Shown piece by piece: positions 1 through 7,964 of a stretch of 8,972 bases of DNA. The notes under the pieces were generated by a model. The model ran no database searches and had not been told where the DNA came from. It saw only the letters and a program-made list of their open reading frames with translations. Origin of the DNA: UBA8231 sp964512165 (lineage in GTDB: Bacteria; Latescibacterota; UBA2968; UBA8231); assembly GCA_964512165.1 (NCBI GenBank), contig CAZEHQ010000190.1, positions 1 through 8,972 on the forward strand. Direction: 5' to 3'. The translations under genes were made by a program, and so were the position numbers. Each line of letters starts with the position of its first letter. Positions within the stretch are counted from its first letter, which is position 1.

Positions 1-2
1 TG

Positions 3-503
3 CAGGTCAACCTGGCCACGGCCTTCCTGGCCGCCGGCGTGGTGGCGCTCTTCGAGGACACCATCGCCCGGTTCACGGCCCTGGCCGTCTTCCTGCCGGT
101 GGTGGCGGGCCAGTCGGGCAACACCGGCGCCCAGGCCCTGGCCGTGGCCATGCGCGGGCTGGCGCTGCGCGAGTTCCGTCCGCGCAGCTGGTTCCGGGTG
201 GCCCGCAAGGAACTGCTGGCGGGGCTGATCAACGGACTCGCCGTGGCCCTGGTCACCGCCCTGGCGGCCTACCTCTGGTCCGGCGGCCTGGGGCTGCCCC
301 TGGTGATCGCCACCGCCATGGTCTTCTCCATGGCCATGGCCGGCCTGACGGGGGCCCTCATCCCCGTGGTCCTCACCGTCCTCGGCAAGGACCCGGCCCA
401 GTCGGCCTCCATCGTCCTCACCACGGTGACCGATGTCCTCGGCTTCCTGAGTTTCCTGGGGCTGGCCGCCCTGGCGGCCTCGAGCCTCGGCCTGGCCCTC
501 TAG
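3..503 (+). CDS. mgtE: MgtE-family Mg2+ channel/transporter, C-terminal membrane domain (5' truncated by window edge)
   Basis: This is the last 166 residues of an MgtE (SLC41-type) divalent-cation channel of the inner membrane, which takes up Mg2+. The frame is open from position 3 and enters from outside the window; the GTG at 39 is an internal valine, not a start. Visible family signatures are an LFE-DTI segment at 48-65, the glycine/asparagine-rich stretch VVAGQSGNTGAQALAV followed by RGLAL (about 99-167), several hydrophobic membrane helices, and near the end TTVTDVLGFL. The Asp of that last motif (codon 432-434) aligns with the pore Asp that coordinates Mg2+ in characterised MgtE. The N-domain and CBS domains that gate MgtE would lie upstream, outside the window. 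The gene converges on the next one, and its TAG overlaps the neighbour's stop. Family assignment is firm; the substrate is taken from the family. Confidence 0.93.
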   Translation, partial: QVNLATAFLAAGVVALFEDTIARFTALAVFLPVVAGQSGNTGAQALAVAMRGLALREFRPRSWFRVARKELLAGLINGLAVALVTALAAYLWSGGLGLPLVIATAMVFSMAMAGLTGALIPVVLTVLGKDPAQSASIVLTTVTDVLGFLSFLGLAALAASSLGLAL

Positions 504-1468
504 GGCTCGTCCCGCGAAGGGGTCGAGGCCCTCTCTTGGCAGAGCTGGGCGATCTCCGCGCCGATGATGAAGAGGATGGCCGCGAAGTAGAGCCAGAGGG
601 CCAGGGCCACCGAGAGGACATAGGCGCCGTAGAGATACCAGATGGAAGCGAAGTGGCCCAGGTAGTAGCCGAAGAGCCACTCCGCCAGCTTCCACAGCAG
701 GGCCGCCCAGAAGGCGCCGGTGGCCAGCGCCTTCATGCGGGGCCTTCGGGAGGGAACGAGCCAGTAGAGACCCAGGAAGACGGCGAGGATCAGGGCCGTG
801 GAAGCCAGGTCGTAGAAGTGGGTCAGGTGCGAGTGCAGGGGTGACAGGGCGATCTCCAGGACCGCGGCTAGGATGGGCAGGGACAGGACCAGGAGCAGGA
901 AGGCGCACAGCACCACGAGCACCAGGGCCAGGTCCTTCACCTTGCCCGCCGCGGCCGGCAGGGCCGCGCGAAGGAAGCTCCTCTGCTTCTCGGAGGTGCC
1001 CAGCTCCCCGAACCGGATCACGGGGGGCCATTGCCGCAGAACTCTCGCCAGCCCGCGCGGCTCGTGGCCGGAGGCCCGGAAAACCGTGTCGAGGATGGTC
1101 CTCATGCTGGTGAAGAGGCCGCTGACGCTCAGCATCAGGATCAACAGCCCGGAGACCCTGTACGCCTTCTTGAACTCGACCACGTCGGGGATTCGCGAGG
1201 AGAGGGCGTCCTTCAGGAACGTGGCCTCCTCCTGATAGGGGATGAAGACCTCCACCGTCTGGTTCAGCAGCCAGGCCAGGGAGGCCGTGTCGAGCACCGC
1301 GCCGAGGACGAAGAAGACGAGAAAGACCAGGGGGACGAGGCTCAGGAGGGTGGCGAAGGCGAGGCCGCCGGCGAAGAGGAAGAGGTGGTTCTCGCTCATG
1401 CGGGTGGCGAGGCCGCTCAGGTACCAGGCCAGGATGCCCTGCCCGGCTCCGTGGTCCCGGTCCGTCAT
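500..1468 (-). CDS. YihY/BrkB-family (UPF0761) inner-membrane protein
   Basis: A 322-residue integral membrane protein of the YihY/BrkB family. Family members were once labelled ribonuclease BN; that activity belongs to another protein and should not be transferred. Visible signatures are GGLAFATLLSLVPL (residues 34-47), the WLVPSRRP turn (236-243), and a long C-terminal block with YLYGAYVLSVALALWLY then ILFIIGAEIAQL (279-309). I see about six membrane helices near residues 32-57, 105-121, 180-205, 222-238, 247-265 and 280-303. A hydrophilic stretch at about 131-178 is longer than the usual loop there. The ATG lies one base after the stop of the preceding Omp85 gene, with only a weak AGG nine bases upstream, so translation is probably coupled. 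E. coli YhjD, a relative, has been genetically linked to lipid A export, which suits the neighbouring TamB/TamA pair. Family is firm; role is inferred. Confidence 0.9.
   Translation of the reverse strand: MTDRDHGAGQGILAWYLSGLATRMSENHLFLFAGGLAFATLLSLVPLVFLVFFVLGAVLDTASLAWLLNQTVEVFIPYQEEATFLKDALSSRIPDVVEFKKAYRVSGLLILMLSVSGLFTSMRTILDTVFRASGHEPRGLARVLRQWPPVIRFGELGTSEKQRSFLRAALPAAAGKVKDLALVLVVLCAFLLLVLSLPILAAVLEIALSPLHSHLTHFYDLASTALILAVFLGLYWLVPSRRPRMKALATGAFWAALLWKLAEWLFGYYLGHFASIWYLYGAYVLSVALALWLYFAAILFIIGAEIAQLCQERASTPSRDEP
502..532 (+). terminator. Probable intrinsic terminator of mgtE, inside the 3' end of the yihY-like gene
   Basis: An inverted repeat begins within the mgtE stop codon. AGGGC (502-506) pairs with GCCCT (528-532), TCG (507-509) with CGA (524-526), and CCC (511-513) with GGG (520-522). 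It has one bulged G at 527, one T-T mismatch and a six-base loop GCGAAG. It is followed on the + strand by a modest pyrimidine run (CTCTT), not a full T-tract, so it would be a weak or imperfect intrinsic terminator. The same bases encode the last codons of the opposing gene. On the - strand no T-run follows the stem, so it is unlikely to end the operon transcript. Confidence 0.4.
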
Positions 1469-1469
1469 C

Positions 1470-3581
1470 TCAGAAGGCCTGCCCCACCGAGAGGTACACC
1501 GACGGGCTGGAGAACCGCTCCCCCCAGCCCACGTCCAGGCGTATGGGGAGGCCCGGGTCCCACCGCAGGCCGCCCCCGTAGCCGTCGACCATGCTCGCCC
1601 ACCCGGCCTCCCGGGGGCGGCGCCAGACGCCGGCGCGGTCCCAGAACGCGACGAGCCCGACCGGGCCCAGGCCCCGGTTCAGGCGCAGCTCGTTGCGCAG
1701 GTTGATCCCCGCCCGGCCGCCGCCGAGGGCCCCGATCGTGTCGCGGTTCACGCCCCGTACCGAGCCATCCCCTCCGAAGGTGATCCAGTAGGCCTGCGGC
1801 AGGTAGCGGTCGCGGCGCAGGGAACCGGTCACCATCCCCCGTACGGCATGGGCCCACACCAGCCAGGGACGGATGCGCAGGTAGTTGCGGGCCTCGGCCT
1901 CGCCCCTCAGGACCCGGGTCCGGTCGCCGCTGAACTCCCAGGCGAAGAGCCCCGCCAGGCGCACGAAGTCGCCCCGGGCCGGCGCGAGCTGGTTGTCGCG
2001 GGTGTCGCGCAGCAGCTCGATCCCGAAGTTCAGGGTGTTGGCGCGGTCCATCAGCAGCCGCCGCCAGGTGGCGTCGATGGGGATCCAGCCGTCGTCGTAG
2101 GGGAAGGCGCTGCCGCCCTGGGCGCGGCGCCCGGAGGCGCCGCCGAAGGGATCGTCGCCGTCAAAGGGGTCATCGCCGCCGAAGGGGTCATCGCCGCCGA
2201 AGCCGTCGCCATCGACGCCGGGATCGAAGCCGTCCTCCACCTCGCCGCCGTCGAGGTCGATGCGCCGCCCGACGAGAGGCTGAACCCGGGACCGCGTCCA
2301 GTCCGCTGTGAACGACGCCTGGTAAGTCCTCACCCCCTCGGCCCGCCGGAGGCGCGCCACGCTTCCCTTCACCTGCCACAGCCGCTTCACCGACGGGTAG
2401 CGGTACTCCAGACCCGAGACGAAGGCCGCCGCCTCCAGGGGGCCGGAGAACAGATCCAGCTCGTTGACGATGGAGTGGTTGGCCGCCAGCCGCGCGAACT
2501 GCACCGAGTCCGCGGGGTCGGCGCTCACCCGCGTCCGGCTCCAGTCGTCGGTCATCCCCGCCGTCAGGGTCAGATCGAGGTCGGACCCGAGGAGGCCGTT
2601 CTCGGTCAGGAACAGGGTCAACCCCTGCCGGGGGCGGCCCAGGTTGGCCTCGGTGCCGATGCGGTTTCCTCGGCCGAGGAAGTTCTCGTGACGCAGCCGC
2701 GCCGACAGGCCGGGCTCGTTGTTGTTGACGAAGGCCCGCGCCCCCAGGTGGCGGAAGGGGCGCTCCTGCAGGCGCAGGACCACGGGCTGCACGCTGTCGC
2801 CGGCGGCCTGCGCCGGCGTCTCCAGGGTCACCGAGCGGAACAGGCCGGTGCGGGCCAGGTTGTTGCGGGAGGCGCGCACCGCCTCCGGGTCGTAGAGGGC
2901 TCCCTCGCGGAAGGTGATCATCCGCCGGATCAGGGACTCCCGGGTATGGAGATCCTCGTCCGCCAGGCGCACGCGGCCGAAGTACATCTTCGGGCCCGGC
3001 TTCACCTCGAAGGTGACCGAGCCCAGCTGCTTCCCGGCGTCGAAGTCCAGCCGGTTGCGCACGGCGGCGTGTGGGAATCCCGCCTGGTTGAGCCGTCCCA
3101 GCAGGGCGCGCTCGTCGCGCAGCACCTCCCCGTAGCGCAGCACGTCCCCGGCTCGCACCCCCACCCGCGACTCCAGGTCGGGCAGCGCCGCCGTCCCGGG
3201 GGCCACCTCGATGTCGACCGCGGAGATCCGCCACTGCCGCCCGCTGTCGATCCACAGGTGCAGGTGCAGCCGGCCCTCGCCGTCGAGGTAGTACCGGCGC
3301 CTGACGATGTCCACGTCCATGTAGCCGCGGCTGCGGTAGAGATTCTCGATCTCCGACAGGTCGGACCGGTAGAACCGAGCCTGGAAGCGTTTCCCCACCC
3401 GCGTCGTCATCGCCGCCCGCAGGGCGTGGTTGGTGATCGGCTTGGCCTGCATGTGCTCGAAGTGGATGCGCTCCACCTTCGGATCTCCGAGGTCCCGCAG
3501 CTGCACGGCCCGCAGCGATCCCTGACCGGCGGCCGTTCCCGCCAGGGTCAGGGACAGCAGGAGAAGGGCGGGGCGCCTCAT
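1470..3581 (-). CDS. tamA: Omp85-family outer-membrane protein, TamA type with three POTRA domains
   Basis: A 703-residue Omp85 protein, probably the outer-membrane partner of the TamB encoded just upstream. A signal peptide (residues 1 to about 18, RRPALLLLSLTLAGTAA) is followed by three POTRA-like units at about 34-114, 115-196 and 197-276. Each shows the pattern of a basic/alpha region then an (R/F)GxxxAxV-like or GLFRSVTLE end; NLARTGLFRSV at 241-251 is typical. A C-terminal 16-strand-type barrel follows. The loop-6 motif is SVRGVNRD (607-614), with the conserved Arg609 but Val in place of the usual Phe/Tyr. The chain ends VYLSVGQAF, a beta-signal with terminal Phe. Three POTRAs and direct linkage to tamB favour TamA over BamA, which usually has five POTRAs and about 800 residues. 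The ATG at 3581 is chosen over the longer open frame because it has an AAGGA eight bases upstream and begins the signal peptide. An acidic repeat interrupts the barrel at 451-483. Confidence 0.88.
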   Translation of the reverse strand: MRRPALLLLSLTLAGTAAGQGSLRAVQLRDLGDPKVERIHFEHMQAKPITNHALRAAMTTRVGKRFQARFYRSDLSEIENLYRSRGYMDVDIVRRRYYLDGEGRLHLHLWIDSGRQWRISAVDIEVAPGTAALPDLESRVGVRAGDVLRYGEVLRDERALLGRLNQAGFPHAAVRNRLDFDAGKQLGSVTFEVKPGPKMYFGRVRLADEDLHTRESLIRRMITFREGALYDPEAVRASRNNLARTGLFRSVTLETPAQAAGDSVQPVVLRLQERPFRHLGARAFVNNNEPGLSARLRHENFLGRGNRIGTEANLGRPRQGLTLFLTENGLLGSDLDLTLTAGMTDDWSRTRVSADPADSVQFARLAANHSIVNELDLFSGPLEAAAFVSGLEYRYPSVKRLWQVKGSVARLRRAEGVRTYQASFTADWTRSRVQPLVGRRIDLDGGEVEDGFDPGVDGDGFGGDDPFGGDDPFDGDDPFGGASGRRAQGGSAFPYDDGWIPIDATWRRLLMDRANTLNFGIELLRDTRDNQLAPARGDFVRLAGLFAWEFSGDRTRVLRGEAEARNYLRIRPWLVWAHAVRGMVTGSLRRDRYLPQAYWITFGGDGSVRGVNRDTIGALGGGRAGINLRNELRLNRGLGPVGLVAFWDRAGVWRRPREAGWASMVDGYGGGLRWDPGLPIRLDVGWGERFSSPSVYLSVGQAF
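2141..2212 (-). repeat. 18-bp tandem repeat encoding a DDPFGG-type acidic loop in the Omp85 gene
   Basis: Four consecutive 18-bp units occur at 2141-2158, 2159-2176, 2177-2194 and 2195-2212. The consensus on the + strand is cgccgaaggggtcatcgc. The third unit matches it exactly, the first and second differ at two positions each, and the fourth is degenerate in its second half. On the coding strand they give repeats of Asp-Asp-Pro-Phe-Gly/Asp-Gly, within residues 451-483 of the protein. The unit length is a multiple of three, so copy-number change would keep the frame. Confidence 0.9.
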
Positions 3582-3582
3582 C

Positions 3583-6500
3583 TCAGAAGTCCTTGCCCAC
3601 CTCGAGGCCCAGCCCGTAGAGCTCGTACTGGGAGTGGGCGGTGGCCTCGAGGAGGAGCCAGGAGGTGAACCCGTACTCGACCTCGAACTGGCCGAGGGAG
3701 GGATCCTTGGTGACCGCCTCGTAGCGGACCCACATGGGCAGGGGCCAGGTGAGGCGCTTGCCGATGCGCACGGAGGTCTCGCCGATGGTGCCCTGGGCCG
3801 TACCCGAGGGCAGCACCAGGAACTCGTCGAGGCCGGCCTCCTGCACCCGCGGGCCCAGCAGCAGCTGCCCCGCCGCGGTGTACAGGGCACCGGAGTAGTT
3901 GTACTGAGCCTCGTTGATGGTGCCGAAGGCGAGGAGCCCGAGGATCTGCCGGTCCGTGAGGCCGGGGGAGGTCAGCTCCGCAGAGGGGGCCAGGACCGTC
4001 CCATGNNNNNNNNNNCCTCGTACTCCTCGTCGTCCTGGGGCACCGTCACCCGGGCGACGGCCTCCAGGTCGAACTCGGGATCGAGGAGGATGGGCTCGTG
4101 GAACAGATCGAGGATCGAGTAGGTGGGCACCAGCTTGTCGAGGACGACGCGTCCCCCCGGGGTGAAGGTGAAGGGCCGGCTGAGGAGGATCACCGTTCCT
4201 TCCTTGACCTCCAGCTCGCCCTGGAAGCGGGGCTTGTAGAACGTCCCGTAGACCCGCACCCGTCCGTCGACCTCGATGTCGGAGAGCTCGGACCTGGACT
4301 TCAGCTCCACGATGTCGATGTAGACGTCCATCCCGACCCCCCCGAGGAGCGGGTCCTGCACCGCCGGCGGCGGCGGCACGGGCTCGGCCAGCTCCACGAG
4401 CTGGATCTCCGACAGGGAGCGGTCGAGGAGGATGCTCCCCTTCACCAGGGAACCCTCCGGCTCGCCCGTCAGGGCCAGGTCGACATCGACCCGGGGAGCC
4501 GCGAAGTAGTCGCTGTAGTAGTAGGGCACCTCCCCCGACAGGCGGACCTCGTAGTCGATCTCCTCGACGCTGTCGACGTCGAGCCACCCCTCCATGCGCA
4601 CATCGCCGCCGCCGCGGGTGGGGCGGCCCTCGAGGTCGACAAGCTCGCCCCGGGTGCCGCCCCCGGCCTTCGGCGCCAGATCGAGACGGCCCCCGGGGAC
4701 GCGGTACCCCGGCCGGATGTCGATGAGGGAGAACGCCAGGTCCTCGACCTCCACCTGGCCGGTGACCCGCGGCCGGGACCGGAGAGAGTCGGCCGCCAGG
4801 TCGACCCGCACCCGCCCCGACAGGCTCTCCAGCGGCACCAGGTCGAGGAGGATCAGCAGGTCGATGCCCTCCGACCGCGCCGTCAGCGACAGGCCCTCCC
4901 AGAGGGGCCGGCCCTCGGCGAGGGGGACGTCGGCGGTCACCACCAGACTGTCCTCCACCGGGGTCACCCAGGCGGCGCGGCCGGAGCCGCGCCCGGAGCC
5001 GGACGACAGCCGCGCCTTCAGGTAGCCGAGGCCGTCGAGTTCGACCAGAGCCTCCGAGCCCACGGAGACCCCTTCCTCGCCCGGGACGAGCACGAGGCTC
5101 CCGTCGAGCCGGCCCGGCGGCAGGTCGGGGGCTCCCGGGGCGGCGAGGGTCAGCGCCTCCAGCTCCAGGCCGGCGAGACTCAGCCGGATCCCGCCCGCGT
5201 TCTCGCCGGCTCCACCCTCCAGGACCAGGCTCCCGGCCTCCTCGAAGTGCCCGACTTCGGCCCGTCTCCAGCCGTGGTCGGCTCGATCCGAGCCTGCTTC
5301 CAGATCGGGGTCGCGCCGGAAGATGAGCACGGGCAGCTCGAAGCCCTCGATCCTCGGGCGGCCCCGGGACAGGTGCACGGAGGCCGGTTGCGGGAGGCCC
5401 AGGCGCAGGCGCTCCCGCTCCAGGACCAGCTCGCCGAGTTGCAGACTCCCCGCCGCATCGGTCCAGCCGAACCTGTCGAAGGCCCGGTTCGCCGGCAGCG
5501 AGAGATCGGCCTCGGCGCTGAGCCGCAGTCCGGTGGAGTCCTCGAGGACGTGGGTGGCCAGCCACGAGGCGTCGAGGCCCTCGGCCCGCAGCCGCAGCCG
5601 CAGGCTGTCCCCGGCCGCGGCTCCCCCCTTGACCACGGAGGCCGGCGACTCCAGCCGCAGGGCCAGCTGCCCGGCCGCCGAGGTGTCCTGCCGCAGCTCG
5701 ACAAGGGCCCGCAGGCTGTCCCCCAGGTCCAGGGTGGTGCTCACGGCGCCGATGGAACGTCCGTGGAGAGCGAGCTCCTCGAGGTCCGCACGGAGGGCGA
5801 AATCCGGGTCCGTGAGATCCCCCCGCGCCCGCAGGAGCGCCCGCCCCCGGGCCGCGAGGCCGGCGACGCCGGTGGACTCCACCGAGTCGAGGGCCGCCGT
5901 CAGGTCCAGGTGGCCGTCGTCGACCCCGGCCCTGACGGTGACCTCCCCCAGCCGGGTGCGCACCCGGCTGGGGCGCAGCCGGCCGCGGCCCTCCGCGTAC
6001 TCCAGGATCGAGGGCCCGCCCAGGGACACGGGCCAGCCGCCGAGGGAACCAGACGCCCCGTCGATGCGCACCTCCAGGGAGCCGGCCAACGGGTTGTGGA
6101 GATCTCCGGAGGCCGCCGCCCGGCCGGCGACGACGCGCACGGAATCGGAGGCGCCGACCCGCCGCAGGACGGCGTTCCGCAGGGAGGCGCTCCCCTCGGC
6201 CCGCCCCGCGGTATCGACCCTGGCCCGCAGGTCGACGCCGGGAGCCGTTGCCGTCAACTCCAGGGCGCCCTCGGCGTAGTCCGCGTCGACGGCCGTCGGA
6301 CCGAGGCTCCATCCGGCGAGACGCAGGTCGTCCACCCGCAGCTGCCCGCCCCCCCGCCCCTCCGCCCCCAGGAGGCCGTCGGCGGACGCGGTGCCCGTCG
6401 CCGTCCCCTCGACCATCGACGCCAGCCGGGACAGATCCAGGCCCAGGGCCGCTGCCGACAGGGTGTCCAGCTGCGGCGAGGCGAGGTCGGTGCCGAGGCG

Positions 6501-7946
6501 GGCGCGCAACCGCCCCGTCCCCAGGCGCAGGGCGAGGTCGAGGTGGCGGAAGTCGCGCAGGGCCGCCTCCGCTACCAGGGGTCCGGGCAGGTCGAGGCCG
6601 TAGGGAAGGCGATCCGACTGCAGCCGCAGGTCGAGGACCTCCGGCCGCCAGCGCCCGCGCACCGACGCCGGCAGCTCCGACCCGATCCAGCGGCCGACGT
6701 CGAGACCACCCTCCAGCCGCAGATCGTAGCCCTCCAGCGACAGGCCGCCGGTGGCGGTCAGCTCCCCCAGCTGCGGGCTCCTCGCCGTCAGCCGCAGCGT
6801 CTGGTCCTCCAGGGACCCCTCGAGAGCCAGGTCGACCGCTCCGGGGGCGATCCCCTCCATCGCCGCCACCCGCAGGGCCAGGGAGGCCCGCGGGGAGTCG
6901 AGAGTACCGTCCACGGTGACGCGGCCCTGCGCCGTGCCGCCGTATCCCTCGACAGGCAGCCGCCCCAGATCGACCTCCCGGAAGTCCATCTCGATCCCGA
7001 GGCTCCCGGGACCCGTCCGGTAGAGGCCGCCGGCGACGAGGCGGCCTCCCGCCACCCGCAGCCGCAGCGAGTCGGCCCGGATCCCCGAGGTGTCGATGCG
7101 CCCGGTCAGGGCCAGGCCGACGTCCCCGAGAGACGGTTCCCTTCCCTCGCCGAGGCCGCGCACCTCGATCCGTACCGGTGAGGCCGTCCCCCGGGCGGCG
7201 ATCTCCAGCGTGTCCACCTGCATCGACCCGGCCCGGCCCTCCAGCCCGAGGTGGAGGTCGAAGGCCAGGGCGTGACCGAGATCGACCCGCCCGCTCCCCG
7301 TCGCAGTGCCCTGGCCCCCACCGGCGGCCCTCCAGGCGATGCGGGCCTCCTCCAGGGCCATCTCGCCCGGGGCCAGGCGCCAGCGCGTGCTCAGCCGGCC
7401 GTCCGCCAGGGTGGAGTCGGAGACCACCGACCAGGACTCGGCCCGGAGATCGAGGACGGCCCGGGACGGCGATTCCCCGGGCGCGAGGTGGGCCTCGATG
7501 CCGCGGAACGCGGCGGACGGACCGTCCTCGGGGTACAGCTCGAAGACCCCCCCGGCCACGTCGATCCGCGGCAGGTCGGCTACCGGCAGGAGGAGGGGCG
7601 CCCCGGCCGCGGCTCCCTGCGCGCCGACTGTGGCGGCGGTGTCGGCGCCTGCCCGCGGGCGCCAGCGGACCTCCGGCGCCCGCAGCGACAGGCGCCAGTC
7701 CCACGGGTGCAGGACCAGTTCGTCGGCGCGCGCCTCGAGCCCCTCGGAGAGCTCGGCCCGCAGGTCGCCGAACCGCGGCGACGCCACCAGCACGCCGCCG
7801 GTCTCGCCGATGTGGAGGGGGTAGCCCTTGGAGGCGGCGCCCCACTCGGCCGCCCGGGCGGTGAGCCAGACCCCGCCGGGGGTCGCCAGCAGCACCACCG
7901 CCGCCGCGGCCAGCGCCCCGATCGCGCCCAGGAGAGGTGGAGCCAC
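3583..7946 (-). CDS. tamB: TamB-family (DUF490) inter-membrane protein, interrupted by an assembly gap
   Basis: A giant TamB protein of at least 1,450 residues (E. coli TamB has 1,259). It begins at GTG 7946 with an inner-membrane anchor (LLGAIGALAAAAVVLLATP, residues 5-23) and then VWLTARAAEW and LHIGETGGVL, the usual start of the family. The body is long repetitive beta-strand sequence of the kind forming a hydrophobic groove across the periplasm. The C-terminal DUF490 region is clear: VYGTFYKPRFQGELEVKEGTV then RPFTFTPGGRVVL before the gap, and SAELTSPGLTDRQILGLLAFG then VRIGKRL and LGLEVGKDF after it. Residue 1310 is the last before the N-run; 140 follow it in another frame. The gap explains the frame change, so I treat this as one gene. 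The GTG is the only start after an in-frame TGA at 7965-7967, with GGCGGA seven bases upstream. TamB proteins act with TamA in outer-membrane protein assembly and in phospholipid transport. Confidence 0.92.
3590..3594 (-). promoter_or_regulatory. Ribosome binding site of the tamA-type gene, inside tamB
   Basis: AAGGA on the - strand lies eight bases before ATG 3581. It is formed by the Gly-Lys-Asp codons of the tamB C-terminus, so the site is read by ribosomes finishing tamB. It decides the tamA start against the longer upstream-open frame. Confidence 0.7.
4006..4015. other. Assembly gap (10 N) of mis-stated length within tamB
   Basis: Ten Ns join two pieces of one gene. On the - strand the reading frame ends with Glu1310 plus one base (4016) before the gap and resumes with the His codon 4005-4003. 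For an intact gene the true number of missing bases must leave remainder 2 on division by 3, so 10 cannot be correct. The flanking family pattern (acidic DDEEYE, then GTVLAPSAELTSPGL) suggests only a few codons are missing. A contig join error or a real frameshift hidden by the gap cannot be excluded. Confidence 0.95.
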
Positions 7947-7953
7947 CGAGCGG

Positions 7954-7959
7954 TCCGCC
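7954..7959 (-). promoter_or_regulatory. Probable ribosome binding site of tamB
   Basis: GGCGGA on the - strand lies seven bases before GTG 7946 and differs by one base from GGAGGA. It sits in the 18-base spacer after the upstream gene's TGA. It supports the GTG start, which is the only in-frame start in that spacer. Confidence 0.5.
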
Positions 7960-7964
7960 GCGCC

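Noticed and set aside
500..1468. Ribonuclease BN annotation for the YihY-family gene
   Set aside because: An old mis-assignment of this family; a multi-helix membrane protein with no nuclease motif is seen.
1242..3668. 808-codon open frame on the + strand opposite the Omp85 gene
   Set aside because: Composition is Arg/Gly/Gln/Pro-rich without domains. The opposite strand gives a clear signal peptide, POTRAs and barrel. Long antisense frames are expected from GC-biased third positions.
4098..7181. 1,027-codon open frame on the + strand opposite tamB
   Set aside because: A low-complexity shadow rich in Gln/Gly/Pro/Arg with no motif or membrane segment; tamB on the - strand has family signatures throughout.
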